NCBI GenBank assembly: GCA_964468125.1
Contig: CAYXVF010000032.1
Coordinates: 1 to 56,068, forward strand
DNA from: CAYXVF01 sp964468125
GTDB lineage: Bacteria; Myxococcota; XYA12-FULL-58-9; CAYXVF01
DNA: 56,068 bases
Direction of reading: 5' to 3'
Below, piece after piece: positions 27,401 to 36,500 of the stretch (its first letter is position 1; each line of letters begins with the position of its first letter). The translations under genes were made by a program, and so were the position numbers. The notes beneath the pieces are model-generated. The model did not search any database. It was given only the letters and a program-made list of their open reading frames with translations, and was not told the DNA's origin.

Positions 27401-29888
27401 GCTGCCGGGTTACGGCGGCACCCAGCGCCTACCGCGCAAGCTCCACGCGCGCAGCGGCGACGAGGGCCTGGCGACCGCCTACCAGATGATCCTGAACGGT
27501 CGCGGCATAGACGCCGATGAGGCCAAACGCATCGGCCTGGTCGACGAGGTGGTGGGGCACGACGCCAAGGGGCCGGTCGCGGTCGCCATCGACCGGGTGC
27601 GCGAGTACCTGCGGGGCGAAGGACCGCTCGTGGATGCGATGAAGCAGCACGACGCGTTGCTGAGCACGCGGGACGCCGCGCTCCCCAACCCGGAGACCGT
27701 TCTCCTGCGTCCCGAGGTCGCCACCACGGTGGCCCAGGCCCGCCAGAGCGGTCGGGCCGCGTCGGTGGATCGCATCATCGACGCGCTCACCGTCGGCGCC
27801 ACTGAAGGGCAGAAAATAGGCCTCAAGCGCGAGGCGATCCTCTTTGCGGAAGCGGTCTGCGATCCGGAAGCCGGGATCTCCGGCATTCGCGCGTTCCTCG
27901 AACGCCGCAGCGCGCCGCTGCCGCTGAAGCCGACCGAGGTCCCTCCGGACGCGGACGAGGCCACCCGCAAGCGCTTGGAGGAGGAGGGCAAACTCCTGCC
28001 GCTCGACGCGCCGTTTTACCCCGGTGTCACGCCGATCCCCCCGTACCAGTACGGCATGGGCACGCACAAAGACGCGACCACGTCGGCGCCGATCCACGAC
28101 GACCCGATCCGCTCGGAAAAGCTGGTCGTGTTCGAGACGCCGAAACCGGGCCCGAACGAAGCGCTCGTCTACATTCTGTGCTCCGAGGTGAACTTCAACG
28201 ACATTTGGGCGCTCACCGGGATCCCCGTATCGCCCTTTGATCAGCACGACCGCGATGTGCACGTGACCGGCTCGGGAGGCTTGGCATTGGTCGCGCAGCT
28301 CGGCGGAGAGCTGGTGCGCGAGGGTCGACTCACCGTCGGCCAGCTCGTGACGATCTACTCCGGGCAGAGCGAGCTGCTCTCCCCGGACCAAGGCCTCGAC
28401 CCGATGGCCGCGGATTTTCGAATCCAAGGCTACGAGCGCGATGACGGAAGCCACGGACAATTCCTGGTGGTGCAGGGGCCACAGCTGCATCCGAAGCTTC
28501 CGGGCCTCACGCTGGAAGAAGCCGGCTCCTACGGCCTGAATGTCGGGACCATTCACCGGGCGCTGTTTACCACCCTGAAGATCGAGCCGGGCAAGCGGCT
28601 CTTCGTCGAGGGCGCCGCGACCGGTACGGGCCTCGAGACGCTGCGCAGCGCGGTTCAGACCGGCCTGTCGGTAGTGGGCATGGTCTCCTCGGAGGAGCGC
28701 GCCGAGCGCGTGCGAAGCTTCGGTGGCCAGGCGGTGAACCGCAAAGACGAGCGCTTTGCCTCGATCTTCACCCCGGTCCCCGACGATGAAAATGAGTGGC
28801 GCCCGTGGGAAGCGGCGGGTGAGCCCTTTGTGAAGGAGGCTCACGTACAGGCGGGCGGGCCGATCGACTACGCCGTGTCTCACGCCGGCGAGCGCGCCTT
28901 CTCACGCACCTTCCAGCTCTTGGGTGAGGGTGGGGTGCTGACGTTCTTCGGCGCCTCCTCCGGCTATCGCTTCTCTTTCATGGGCAAGCCCGGCGGAGCC
29001 AAGGTCACCGACATGCTCGGCCGCGCGGAGCTGCGGGCGGGCAAAGCACTCCTGGTGATCTACGGCCCCGGCGCGGAGGACGGCATTGTCGACCCGGTGG
29101 CGGTCGAGGCGATCGAGGTCGGCTGTGCTCTCGGAGCCCGAGTGGCGGTCTTGGCGGACACGATTTCGCAGCGGGAGTTCGTGACCTCCTTGGGCTTTGG
29201 CACCCAACTCAAGGGGGTGGTGAGCCTGGAGGAGCTCGCTCGGCGCTTCGGCGAGGACTTTGACCCACCGGGTCCGCAAAAGGTGCTCCCCGATCCGTTC
29301 ACCGACTCCGCCGACTTCAAAGAAGCGGTGCGGGCCTTCAGCGACCGTACGCTGAAGCCCGTCGGCTCGGCCATTGCACCATTGCTGCGCAGCACCCTCG
29401 ACAAGCGGGGGCTTCCGGACGTGGTATTTGAGCGCCGGGCGCGGGACACCTTGCCGCTCTCCACCGCGCTGGTGAAGCCAAACCTCGGCCGGGTGGTCTA
29501 CGCCGAAGACCTCACGGGTCGACGTTTCAGCTTCTACGCGCCGCAGGTGTGGATGCGTCAGCGGCGCATTCTCATGCCGACCGCTGAGATCCGAGGCACG
29601 CACCTCAACACCGCGCGCGAGTTCGCCGAGGTTCAGGAGCGCATCGCCTCTGGCATGTACGACGTAGTCACGCCGACCGCCGTGCCCCTCGAGCAGATCC
29701 ACGAGGCGCACCAAGCGATGTGGGAAAACGAACACGCCGGGGCGACCTACGTGGCTACGCACGGGCTACCGAGAGCCGGCCTCAAAACCAAAGACGAGCT
29801 GTATCGCGCATGGGCGATCCGGGAGGCGGAAGCCCGAGGGGAAACCATGGAGAAGGTGGACACCGGATCGGCGGGGACATTGAGATGA
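24453..29888 (+). CDS. pcs: Propionyl-CoA synthase, trifunctional
   Basis: This 1811-residue fusion has the domain order and length of propionyl-CoA synthase (about 1820 in Chloroflexus). The acyl-CoA synthetase part (about 1-850) has YTSGSTGKPKGV near 411, GRSDDVINVSGHR near 690 and the catalytic Lys in RSGKYMRR near 787. The enoyl-CoA hydratase part (about 855-1200) has PPVNSLNERSLDEL, AFVAGANV and PALGGGNELVLAC. The C-terminal reductase (about 1230-1811) is a medium-chain dehydrogenase with GAATGTGLETL near 1388. The reactions are 3-hydroxypropionate to 3-hydroxypropionyl-CoA, to acryloyl-CoA, to propionyl-CoA, using ATP, CoA and NADPH. N-terminal PCS-specific segments (APFYRWFVGARTNACFNDLD) rule out plain acetyl-CoA synthetase. 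The start is GTG; ATG 24468 is possible. Its stop overlaps mcr. Confidence 0.95.
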   Translation: MAATQMDEWGRLQTPEDEKRQKNEALADPGTYHGTIAASELHWYSDEHGWVRRAPDGAWSGFHPCTGEAASPDLPPDWRPWTRAFDDSDAPFYRWFVGARTNACFNDLDRHVLAGRGAHPAFIFEGDRWDPSRNDGAGGPVFETSIPYRELLLETVLRAEVLAGLGLQKGDRIAFNLPNIPEQLFYTEAAKRLGIIYTPVFGGFSAKTLSDRIYDAGAKVVVTADGGYRNAEVVPYKEKFTDLALDNFVPRVVALETLTEVLSRFDLGGATERLTSKVTAALAGEITLERSDVMRELGRALADEASMSPERMAEVRTTVARELAETGHVVERVVVIRYTGQEVVEQSCDAWSDALVEKALTTVLEKAKGAGFEVASRDDLLALSDVDLWRALTASHPAVPVAADFPLFVIYTSGSTGKPKGVVHTHGGWLAGISHTMRMVFDAKEDDRLYVIADPGWITGQSYLIGAPLAVGITSIVAEGSPLFPHAGRFSSIIERHGVTMFKAGSTFLKAVMTDPASTKDMAAYDMSKLKAATFCAEPVSPAVQQFAMDSVCRHYINSYWATEHGGIVFTCPWGGFKDLAADAKTWPLPWIDAEVRIAVERDDTGRATEWRVAEPGEKGELVIKQPYPYLARTIWGDAEKLGTSEWRGDLERFTEVYFDKWSGGYAYTQGDYARQHDDGAFTLHGRSDDVINVSGHRIGTEEIEGAILRDKILRADSPVGNAVVVGAPHDEKGETPVAFVIPSPGSKISDDDIARLKELVRTEKGVTAVPSDFLVVEAFPETRSGKYMRRTLRAILLDLPLGDLSTLRNPEVVDAIKKTVEEWRDYGKLAHARRIVQSYRYLRVENHLLQDGKSVALVVIDAPPVNSLNERSLDELHTVLQHLAQQDETAAVVVTGARNAFVAGANVKELLEVGEQGDVASAQTPPNAAQTAFAELEDMGKPVIAAVNGPALGGGNELVLACAYVVADVHARFGQPEINLNLLPGYGGTQRLPRKLHARSGDEGLATAYQMILNGRGIDADEAKRIGLVDEVVGHDAKGPVAVAIDRVREYLRGEGPLVDAMKQHDALLSTRDAALPNPETVLLRPEVATTVAQARQSGRAASVDRIIDALTVGATEGQKIGLKREAILFAEAVCDPEAGISGIRAFLERRSAPLPLKPTEVPPDADEATRKRLEEEGKLLPLDAPFYPGVTPIPPYQYGMGTHKDATTSAPIHDDPIRSEKLVVFETPKPGPNEALVYILCSEVNFNDIWALTGIPVSPFDQHDRDVHVTGSGGLALVAQLGGELVREGRLTVGQLVTIYSGQSELLSPDQGLDPMAADFRIQGYERDDGSHGQFLVVQGPQLHPKLPGLTLEEAGSYGLNVGTIHRALFTTLKIEPGKRLFVEGAATGTGLETLRSAVQTGLSVVGMVSSEERAERVRSFGGQAVNRKDERFASIFTPVPDDENEWRPWEAAGEPFVKEAHVQAGGPIDYAVSHAGERAFSRTFQLLGEGGVLTFFGASSGYRFSFMGKPGGAKVTDMLGRAELRAGKALLVIYGPGAEDGIVDPVAVEAIEVGCALGARVAVLADTISQREFVTSLGFGTQLKGVVSLEELARRFGEDFDPPGPQKVLPDPFTDSADFKEAVRAFSDRTLKPVGSAIAPLLRSTLDKRGLPDVVFERRARDTLPLSTALVKPNLGRVVYAEDLTGRRFSFYAPQVWMRQRRILMPTAEIRGTHLNTAREFAEVQERIASGMYDVVTPTAVPLEQIHEAHQAMWENEHAGATYVATHGLPRAGLKTKDELYRAWAIREAEARGETMEKVDTGSAGTLR

Positions 29889-32800
29889 GCAAAAACACTG
29901 AAAGTCAGGCAGGAGCGCGCCTCAAAGACCGTGTCGTGATCCTCACCGGCGCCGCCGGCAACATCGGCACCCATATCTCGAGGTACCTGCTGCGCGAAGG
30001 CGCGAAGGTCGTGATGACCGGTCGCAACGAAGAAAAGCTGCGCGCCTTCATCGCCGAGCTCGAAGGGGAAGGTTTTGACCCGAAGTCCATGATGCCGGCG
30101 ATCGGCGACGCAGCTGACCCGGAAGCCTGTCGCCAGATCGTCGCCGAGACCATCGAGCATTTCGGTCAGCTCGATGTGCTCGTGAACAATGCCGGCGGAG
30201 CGGGTCCCAAGCACACCCTCGAGGACATTCCCTTCACCGAATCGGAAATGAAGGCCACGGGCGACAGCGAGACCATGTTCGATGCAGCGATGAATCTGCT
30301 CGGTGGCCCCTGGAACATGACCCGGGCGGCGGTGCCGCACCTCTCGGTGGGCGGCTCGATCGTCAACGTGTCGACCATCTTTTCGCGGACCGCATACTTC
30401 GGCCGCATCCCTTACGTGGTGCCCAAGTCGGGCCTGAACGCCTTTAGCCGCGGTCTGGCGCGCGAGCTCGGCCGAACCGCGCAGGCGATACGCGTGAACA
30501 CGGTGTTCCCCGGTCCGATCGAGTCGGAGCGGATCGACAACGTGTTTGCCGCGATGGACGACCTGCAGGAGCTCGAGCCCGGGAGTACCTCGAAGATGTT
30601 CCGCGAGCTCATGCTTCACATGCGCCCGGATGATCAGGGCGAGCTCGACCTGCGCTACCCGAAGCCACAGGATGTCGCCTCGACCATCACCTGGCTCGCC
30701 TCCGAGGAATCGAGCGCCTTCAGCGGCCAGGTCTTTGAGGTCACGAACGGCATGAACGTGCCGTTTCAAAGCCGCTCCAAGCTCGTGAGCTGGCCGGACA
30801 ATCGTCTGGTGGATCTCCGCGACCACACGATCCTCATTCTCGCCGGCGGCGACATCGACGAAGCGCTCCTGTTCGCCGAGCGCCACATCGTAAAAGGCGC
30901 GAGCGTCGTCGTCGCCTGTCGCACGTTGGAGGCAGTCGAGCGGGTCCGCGGCAAACGACAGGCCAAGGGACTGGAGTTCCGCGTGCAGCACCTGGACCCG
31001 CTCCGCCCGGAGTCGGTCGACCGGGCGTTTCAGTTCATCGAAGACCATTTCGGCGGTCTCGACGGGGTGGTGATCCTGCCGGCGACACCCAATGGCGAGC
31101 ATGGCTACAGTCTCTCGACCGCCGGCGACGACGACGTAGAGGCCTTCGTTCGGGACGAGGTGGTCGCTCCGGTGGCGCTGGCCGCCGCGCTCGCGAAGCG
31201 CCTCCGCGGCTGGAAAGAGCTGTCACGGGCGCCAGCGATCACCTTCGTGACGAACCCCGACGATGGGCAGGGGAATCTGCTCAACGACATCAAGCGGGCC
31301 GCGGTGGAAGCGTTGATCCGCGTCTGGCGCTACGAAGAGGAGCACGGGGTAGAGAAGGGGCGGCGACGCTTCAGCTGCCTGCCCAATCAAGTCGTCCGCT
31401 TCGACAACTCGGAGGACATCGCCCGCACCTTCGCGGCGGATTGGGCCGCGACGCTCGCCAACCGCGTGCGCTTGATGGACCCGATCAACCTCTGGGTGCC
31501 CAAACGGATTCAGCGCGCCACCGGCAAGTCGGCGATGCCGATGAAGATTCAGCGCGTATTGCCCGGACTGCACGCCGGAAAGACCGCGGTGATCACCGGC
31601 GGGTCCCTCGGCATCGGCATGCAGCTCGGTCGCTATTTGGCCCTCGCGGGTGCCCGCGTGCTCTTGTCGGCGCGCAGCCGCGAAAAGCTCGAGATCGCGC
31701 GCGTTCAAATCGTCGAAGAGCTCTCGCGCGTCGGCTACGCCGAGCCGGAGCGACGGGTGCACATTCTCGACGGGATCGACGTGGGGGATGAGAGCAATCT
31801 GCAGCGTCTCTTTGAGCACTCGATGCAGCTCTTTGGCTCTGTTGATTTTCTGGTCAACAACGCGGGGATCTCCGGCGCCGAAGAGATGGCGGTGGACATG
31901 AGTCTAGAGGACTGGAACCGCACCCAACAGGCGAATCTGATCTCGAACTACTCGTTGATCCGCAAGTTCGCCCCGTCGATGAAGGCCAACGGTCGCGGCA
32001 GTATCTTGAACGTCTCGAGCTACTTCGGCGGCGAAAAGTATCTCGCGGTCGCCTACCCGAACCGGTCCGATTACTCGGTGTCCAAAGCGGGGCAGAGAGC
32101 GCTGGCGGAGATTCTGTCGCGGCACCTCGGGCCGGAGATTCAGATCAACGCCTTGGCTCCGGGACCGGTGGACGGAGCCCGTTTGCGCGGGCTCGGCGGT
32201 GCTCCGGGTCTCTTCGCGCGGCGCGGTCGGCTCATCCTCGAGAACAAGCGCCTGAATCAGGTCCACGAGGCGGTGCTGGAGGCGCACGCCGAAGGGATGG
32301 CGGTCAACGAGGTACTGAACCGCCTCGCGTGCAACGATGCGGGCAAGCTCGCGAAGACCTGGCAGAAGCCCCCGAAACGGCTGCGCAAGCTGCTGGCGCA
32401 GGGCAGCGAGGGCCGTCCGGACGCGCCGGCCTCCACCCACATCCTGAGCGCATCGCTCGCCCCCAAACTCACGGACCGCCTCGTGCGCGGCGGACTGGTC
32501 GAAGAAGAGGAGGCCAAGGCGTTTCTCGACGCCTTCGTCGCGCCGGAAGAACCTTTCTTTCACGAAGCCGACGTTCAGCGCGCCGCGGAGAAAATCGAAG
32601 CGGGGATCATCGGACGCTTGCACCTGCACACCATGCCCACCGACGAGCAGGTGGCGCTCTCCACGGTGTTCAGCTTGGCCGATGAAATCGTCAGCGGCGA
32701 AACCTTTCACCCGTCCGGCGGCTTGAAGTTCGAGCGATCGGTGACCGAAGGGGAGCTCATGCTTCCGCCCGGAGAGGAAAAGCTCGAAACGCTGGCAGGC

Positions 32801-33520
32801 AAACACGTGGTGCTCTTCGCCGACGCGATGCGCGAGGAAGCGACCGCAGTCGCTCAGGGTTTTCTCGACCACCGAGTGTCCAAGCTTTCGATTCTGACCG
32901 AGACCGATGAGGCGGCGGAGGCGATTCGCCATCGCCTGAATGCGGCTCCCGGCGGCGAGGTCACCACTCGAGCGGTCGGCGACGCGCTCGAAACGGGGCT
33001 TTCCGACATCATGCACCAGGGACGCGTCGACGTGGTGGTCAGCACCCCGTTTCGTCGTTTGCCGATGAAAGCGCTCGCCGCCGAAGCGGGGGAGACCTGG
33101 GATCGGGTGCTGTCGCACGAGGACTTCGCGGCGGTCATCAACGATCAGATCACTCACCACTTCCGGATCGCAAAGATTGCAGCGCTCATTCCGCGCTGTC
33201 AGATCGTTCTGGTCACGCCGGACACCTCGCGGGCGTCCACGCGCGAGGAGTTTGCGTTGGCGCTGTTCGCGAAGAACTCGCTGCACGCCTTCACCGTCAC
33301 CCTGGGCGTGGAGGGTGAGCGATTACCGACCGTGCCCGCGGTGAATCAGGTGCAGCTCACCCGTCGCGCCCGCGCGGAAGAGCCAGGCAATGACCAGGAG
33401 CTCGCCGAAGAGATGGAGCGTTTCGTCGCGGCGGTTCTGCAGTGCTCGGTGCCAGCGCCGACGCCCCAGGAAAGCCGCTACCTCGCTCGGATCTTCCGCG
33501 GAAACGCGGTAACGGTGTAG
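29885..33520 (+). CDS. mcr: Malonyl-CoA reductase, bifunctional
   Basis: A 1211-residue tandem short-chain dehydrogenase matching Chloroflexus malonyl-CoA reductase in length and layout. The N-terminal half has the NADPH loop TGAAGNIG near residue 20 and YVVPKS (YxxxK) near 177; VNTVFPGPIESERI is strongly characteristic. This half reduces malonate semialdehyde to 3-hydroxypropionate. The C-terminal half has TGGSLGIG near 570, NVSSYFGGEKYLAVAYPNR and YSVSK near 729, and reduces malonyl-CoA to the semialdehyde. The protein ends RYLARIFRGNAVTV, close to the Chloroflexus end. ATG 29885 overlaps the pcs stop, so the two are cotranscribed and translationally coupled. Upstream in-frame codons belong to pcs. 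Confidence 0.95.
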   Translation: MSKNTESQAGARLKDRVVILTGAAGNIGTHISRYLLREGAKVVMTGRNEEKLRAFIAELEGEGFDPKSMMPAIGDAADPEACRQIVAETIEHFGQLDVLVNNAGGAGPKHTLEDIPFTESEMKATGDSETMFDAAMNLLGGPWNMTRAAVPHLSVGGSIVNVSTIFSRTAYFGRIPYVVPKSGLNAFSRGLARELGRTAQAIRVNTVFPGPIESERIDNVFAAMDDLQELEPGSTSKMFRELMLHMRPDDQGELDLRYPKPQDVASTITWLASEESSAFSGQVFEVTNGMNVPFQSRSKLVSWPDNRLVDLRDHTILILAGGDIDEALLFAERHIVKGASVVVACRTLEAVERVRGKRQAKGLEFRVQHLDPLRPESVDRAFQFIEDHFGGLDGVVILPATPNGEHGYSLSTAGDDDVEAFVRDEVVAPVALAAALAKRLRGWKELSRAPAITFVTNPDDGQGNLLNDIKRAAVEALIRVWRYEEEHGVEKGRRRFSCLPNQVVRFDNSEDIARTFAADWAATLANRVRLMDPINLWVPKRIQRATGKSAMPMKIQRVLPGLHAGKTAVITGGSLGIGMQLGRYLALAGARVLLSARSREKLEIARVQIVEELSRVGYAEPERRVHILDGIDVGDESNLQRLFEHSMQLFGSVDFLVNNAGISGAEEMAVDMSLEDWNRTQQANLISNYSLIRKFAPSMKANGRGSILNVSSYFGGEKYLAVAYPNRSDYSVSKAGQRALAEILSRHLGPEIQINALAPGPVDGARLRGLGGAPGLFARRGRLILENKRLNQVHEAVLEAHAEGMAVNEVLNRLACNDAGKLAKTWQKPPKRLRKLLAQGSEGRPDAPASTHILSASLAPKLTDRLVRGGLVEEEEAKAFLDAFVAPEEPFFHEADVQRAAEKIEAGIIGRLHLHTMPTDEQVALSTVFSLADEIVSGETFHPSGGLKFERSVTEGELMLPPGEEKLETLAGKHVVLFADAMREEATAVAQGFLDHRVSKLSILTETDEAAEAIRHRLNAAPGGEVTTRAVGDALETGLSDIMHQGRVDVVVSTPFRRLPMKALAAEAGETWDRVLSHEDFAAVINDQITHHFRIAKIAALIPRCQIVLVTPDTSRASTREEFALALFAKNSLHAFTVTLGVEGERLPTVPAVNQVQLTRRARAEEPGNDQELAEEMERFVAAVLQCSVPAPTPQESRYLARIFRGNAVTV

Positions 33521-33529
33521 AGCTGCCAA

Positions 33530-36500
33530 ATGATGCCCAACCGATTCTTGCTTCTGGGAGGATGCGCAATCCTCTTCATGGCCTCCGGCTGCACCCTGAG
33601 CTTCGAGGTGCCCGACGGCGCGATCATCGAGTGCGACGGAAACGACGACTGTCCTTCGGGCACCGTCTGCGCGACAGAGGCGCGCCGGTGCGTCGCGGCG
33701 GACAATCCGGATCGCGATCCACCGACGATCGAGATTGCGGTCTCCGTCGACGGCGCAGCGCGCGCAGAGGCAGCGGAGGGCGCACGGGTCGAGCTCGTGC
33801 TCACGAGCGATGAAGCACTCATCACCCCGTTTAGCGTCGCACTCCTATTCTCGGACGGTTCACGACGCGTGGCGCCCTTTTCCGAGCGTTCCGGTGGCGC
33901 GACCTTCGAGGCCTCCTTTGTCGTCTCCGACGAGCCAGAAGGGCCGGTCGACATCGAGTTCGCGGTCGCGGATATCGCGGGCCTGGTGGCCGCCGACATG
34001 GTCGCCGGTGCCCTGGTCATCGATCGGACGGCGCCGCGCGTCCGCTCCCAGGGGCGCGACCTCGTCATCTGGCCGCCGCGGATTTCGGTCGCGCCCTCAG
34101 TGGAGCATGTCACCGTGGGAAGCGGCCTCGCTCTGACTTTCAGTGTCACAGAGCCGCTGCGGGAACCGCCCAGCGTGTCACTCGGCGGGCAGCTCTTCGC
34201 GGTCACCATCGATGATGAGGGATTTGCCGAAGCGATCCTCGATCCGGTGGATCCGGGGGTGAGCGAGGACGAGGACGCGATCGATATCCGCTTGGTCGAT
34301 CTCGCAGGCAACACAGGTTCGGCATCGCTGCCGGTGGTCGTGGACGTCACGGATCCGGATCCCGTGGATACTGACACGCTGGGTGCCACGACCTTGGTGC
34401 GAATCCCGTTTGGCGACGACGGCGAAGGCCCACGCCTCTACGTCGAAGGCGAACCGGGGGCCGCCGAGCCCGAAGGTCGCGTAGTCGTGCGGACCCTCGA
34501 CGGGGAGCCGCTCGGGCAGCTTCCGGTTGCGAGTGACGGGTCTTTTGGTGGCCCAGAGTCGGCCTTCATCATTCCGGATCAGGGCGTCGTCCGAATCGTT
34601 GTGCTCGACCGCGCGGGCAATGCGAGCACGCCGGCGCAGGTGCGCGACATCGAGTTGGTCGCAACGTTGCGCGGCCGCGTCTTCGGATCGAGTTTCGAGA
34701 ATCCAACCCGCGTACTGCGAAGCCTAGGCCTCAACGGCGCCCTCGACACGCTCGGGGAAGAGCTTCCGAGCGAGGACACGCAGGCGCTCTCCCGCCCCGA
34801 TGGGGTGGGCCTCACCGGAGCCCGTGGTGATGCTTGGACGCGTCTCGTCGCGCCGGAGGGAGAGCCGGTGGTGGCGGGGCGGAACGGGCACGACATGGTG
34901 CACGACAGCTTTCGCGGGCGCTTTGTGGTGCTCGGCTGGCTACAGCCGAACGGTGGAAGCATCGATGAGCTGTGGGAAGTCGACCCCACGACACGGTCGT
35001 GGGACGCGCTCTATGCGTTGCCCGTAGGGCCTGCGAGCATCGACCGGGGGGCACTCGCCTACGACGTTCGCAGCGCCGTCTCCCTCTGGCTGCCTTCAGC
35101 GAGCTCGAACCTATGGGCGTGGGACGGAACGAGCTGGGAAGTGGTGGATACGACCTCGGGTCCGACGATCCCCGGACGGCTCTTCGGTCGGGCGGTCTTT
35201 GACGCGTCCAGAAACAAGACGATCGTGTTCGGCGGAACCGTCAACGGATCCTGCCCGCCACTGAGTGCACAGCCCTTCGGCGAGGGATGCCCGAGCAACG
35301 ATCTCTGGGAGCTCAGCAACCGGCGGTGGGAGCGCCGCTGCGACGGTGAGCCCGCGAGCGACGTGTGTCCGGACCAACCCGGCCCGCGACTGTGGCATGC
35401 CATGGTCTACGACCCCATTCGAGGTGTGACCGTGCTTTCCGGCGGCGAAGTCACGACACCCGATCCGTGCCCGGACGGCGCCGTCAAGGTCAGTGGCACC
35501 TGCATCTACGACGATCTCTGGGAGTGGGACGGCGAGGTCTGGACGCGCGTGTGCAACGGCTCGGACTGCAGCACCACACCGGGTCCACTCACGCGACACG
35601 CCGCCGCTTTCGATTCGACCCGCGGCGGATTGGTTTTGGGTGGCGGCCGCTCGGACGCCGGCGCTCAGCGCAAAGAGACGTGGTTCTGGGATCCCGCGCT
35701 CAACACGTGGAGTCCACTCGGCGATGTCACCGGCTTTGGATTCAGTGAACCGGAAGGGTTTCAACAGCACGCCGCCGCCTACGATCAGCGCTCGCAACGG
35801 GTGTGGATGTTCGGCGGCACAAATTCCGACGATCAGACCAGTCGGTTCGCGCACAGCATCGGCGCGACGGGGACCGAATGGACACGGGAGGAACCAGCGC
35901 CGGACGCGGTGGAACCGGGGCCGCGCGACAGCTTCGCCCTCGCTTACGACCCCGTGACTCAAAGGCACATCGGATTCGCCACGCGTCGCTTCGAGAACGA
36001 TTCGGTCTGCCCCGGGACCGAGGTGTGCGATTACACCTGGTCCCTCAATCCCAGCACCGGTGCATGGGCGACCCTCAATCCCACGACCGTGCCGTTCGCG
36101 AAAGCGGCCATGGGCATGGCGACCGATCCCAACACGGGCCGCATCGTCTTCTTTGGCGGCACGGCGCGAGCTCCGAACAACAACGCACCGTGTGGAGACG
36201 GGAGCACGTCCACCTCCGAAACTCCGCTCTGTTGGTACCAGCAGACCTGGGAGTGGGTGAGTGCGAGCGAGAATTGGCAGCTTCGCAACACCGGCAATGG
36301 CACACCGGCGCGTCGAGAGAACACCGCGATGACCGCTACGGGCGACCGCATCGTTCTGTTTGGCGGCTTTCGCCAGGTTTTGGAGAACGCTGCATGTGGT
36401 GACGGGACGACCGCCCCCTCTCGCCAGTGCTACTTCGACGATCAGTGGGAATACGGCGAGTGGGGGACGACGACGTGCGGCGGTGCGGTCACACGCTGTT

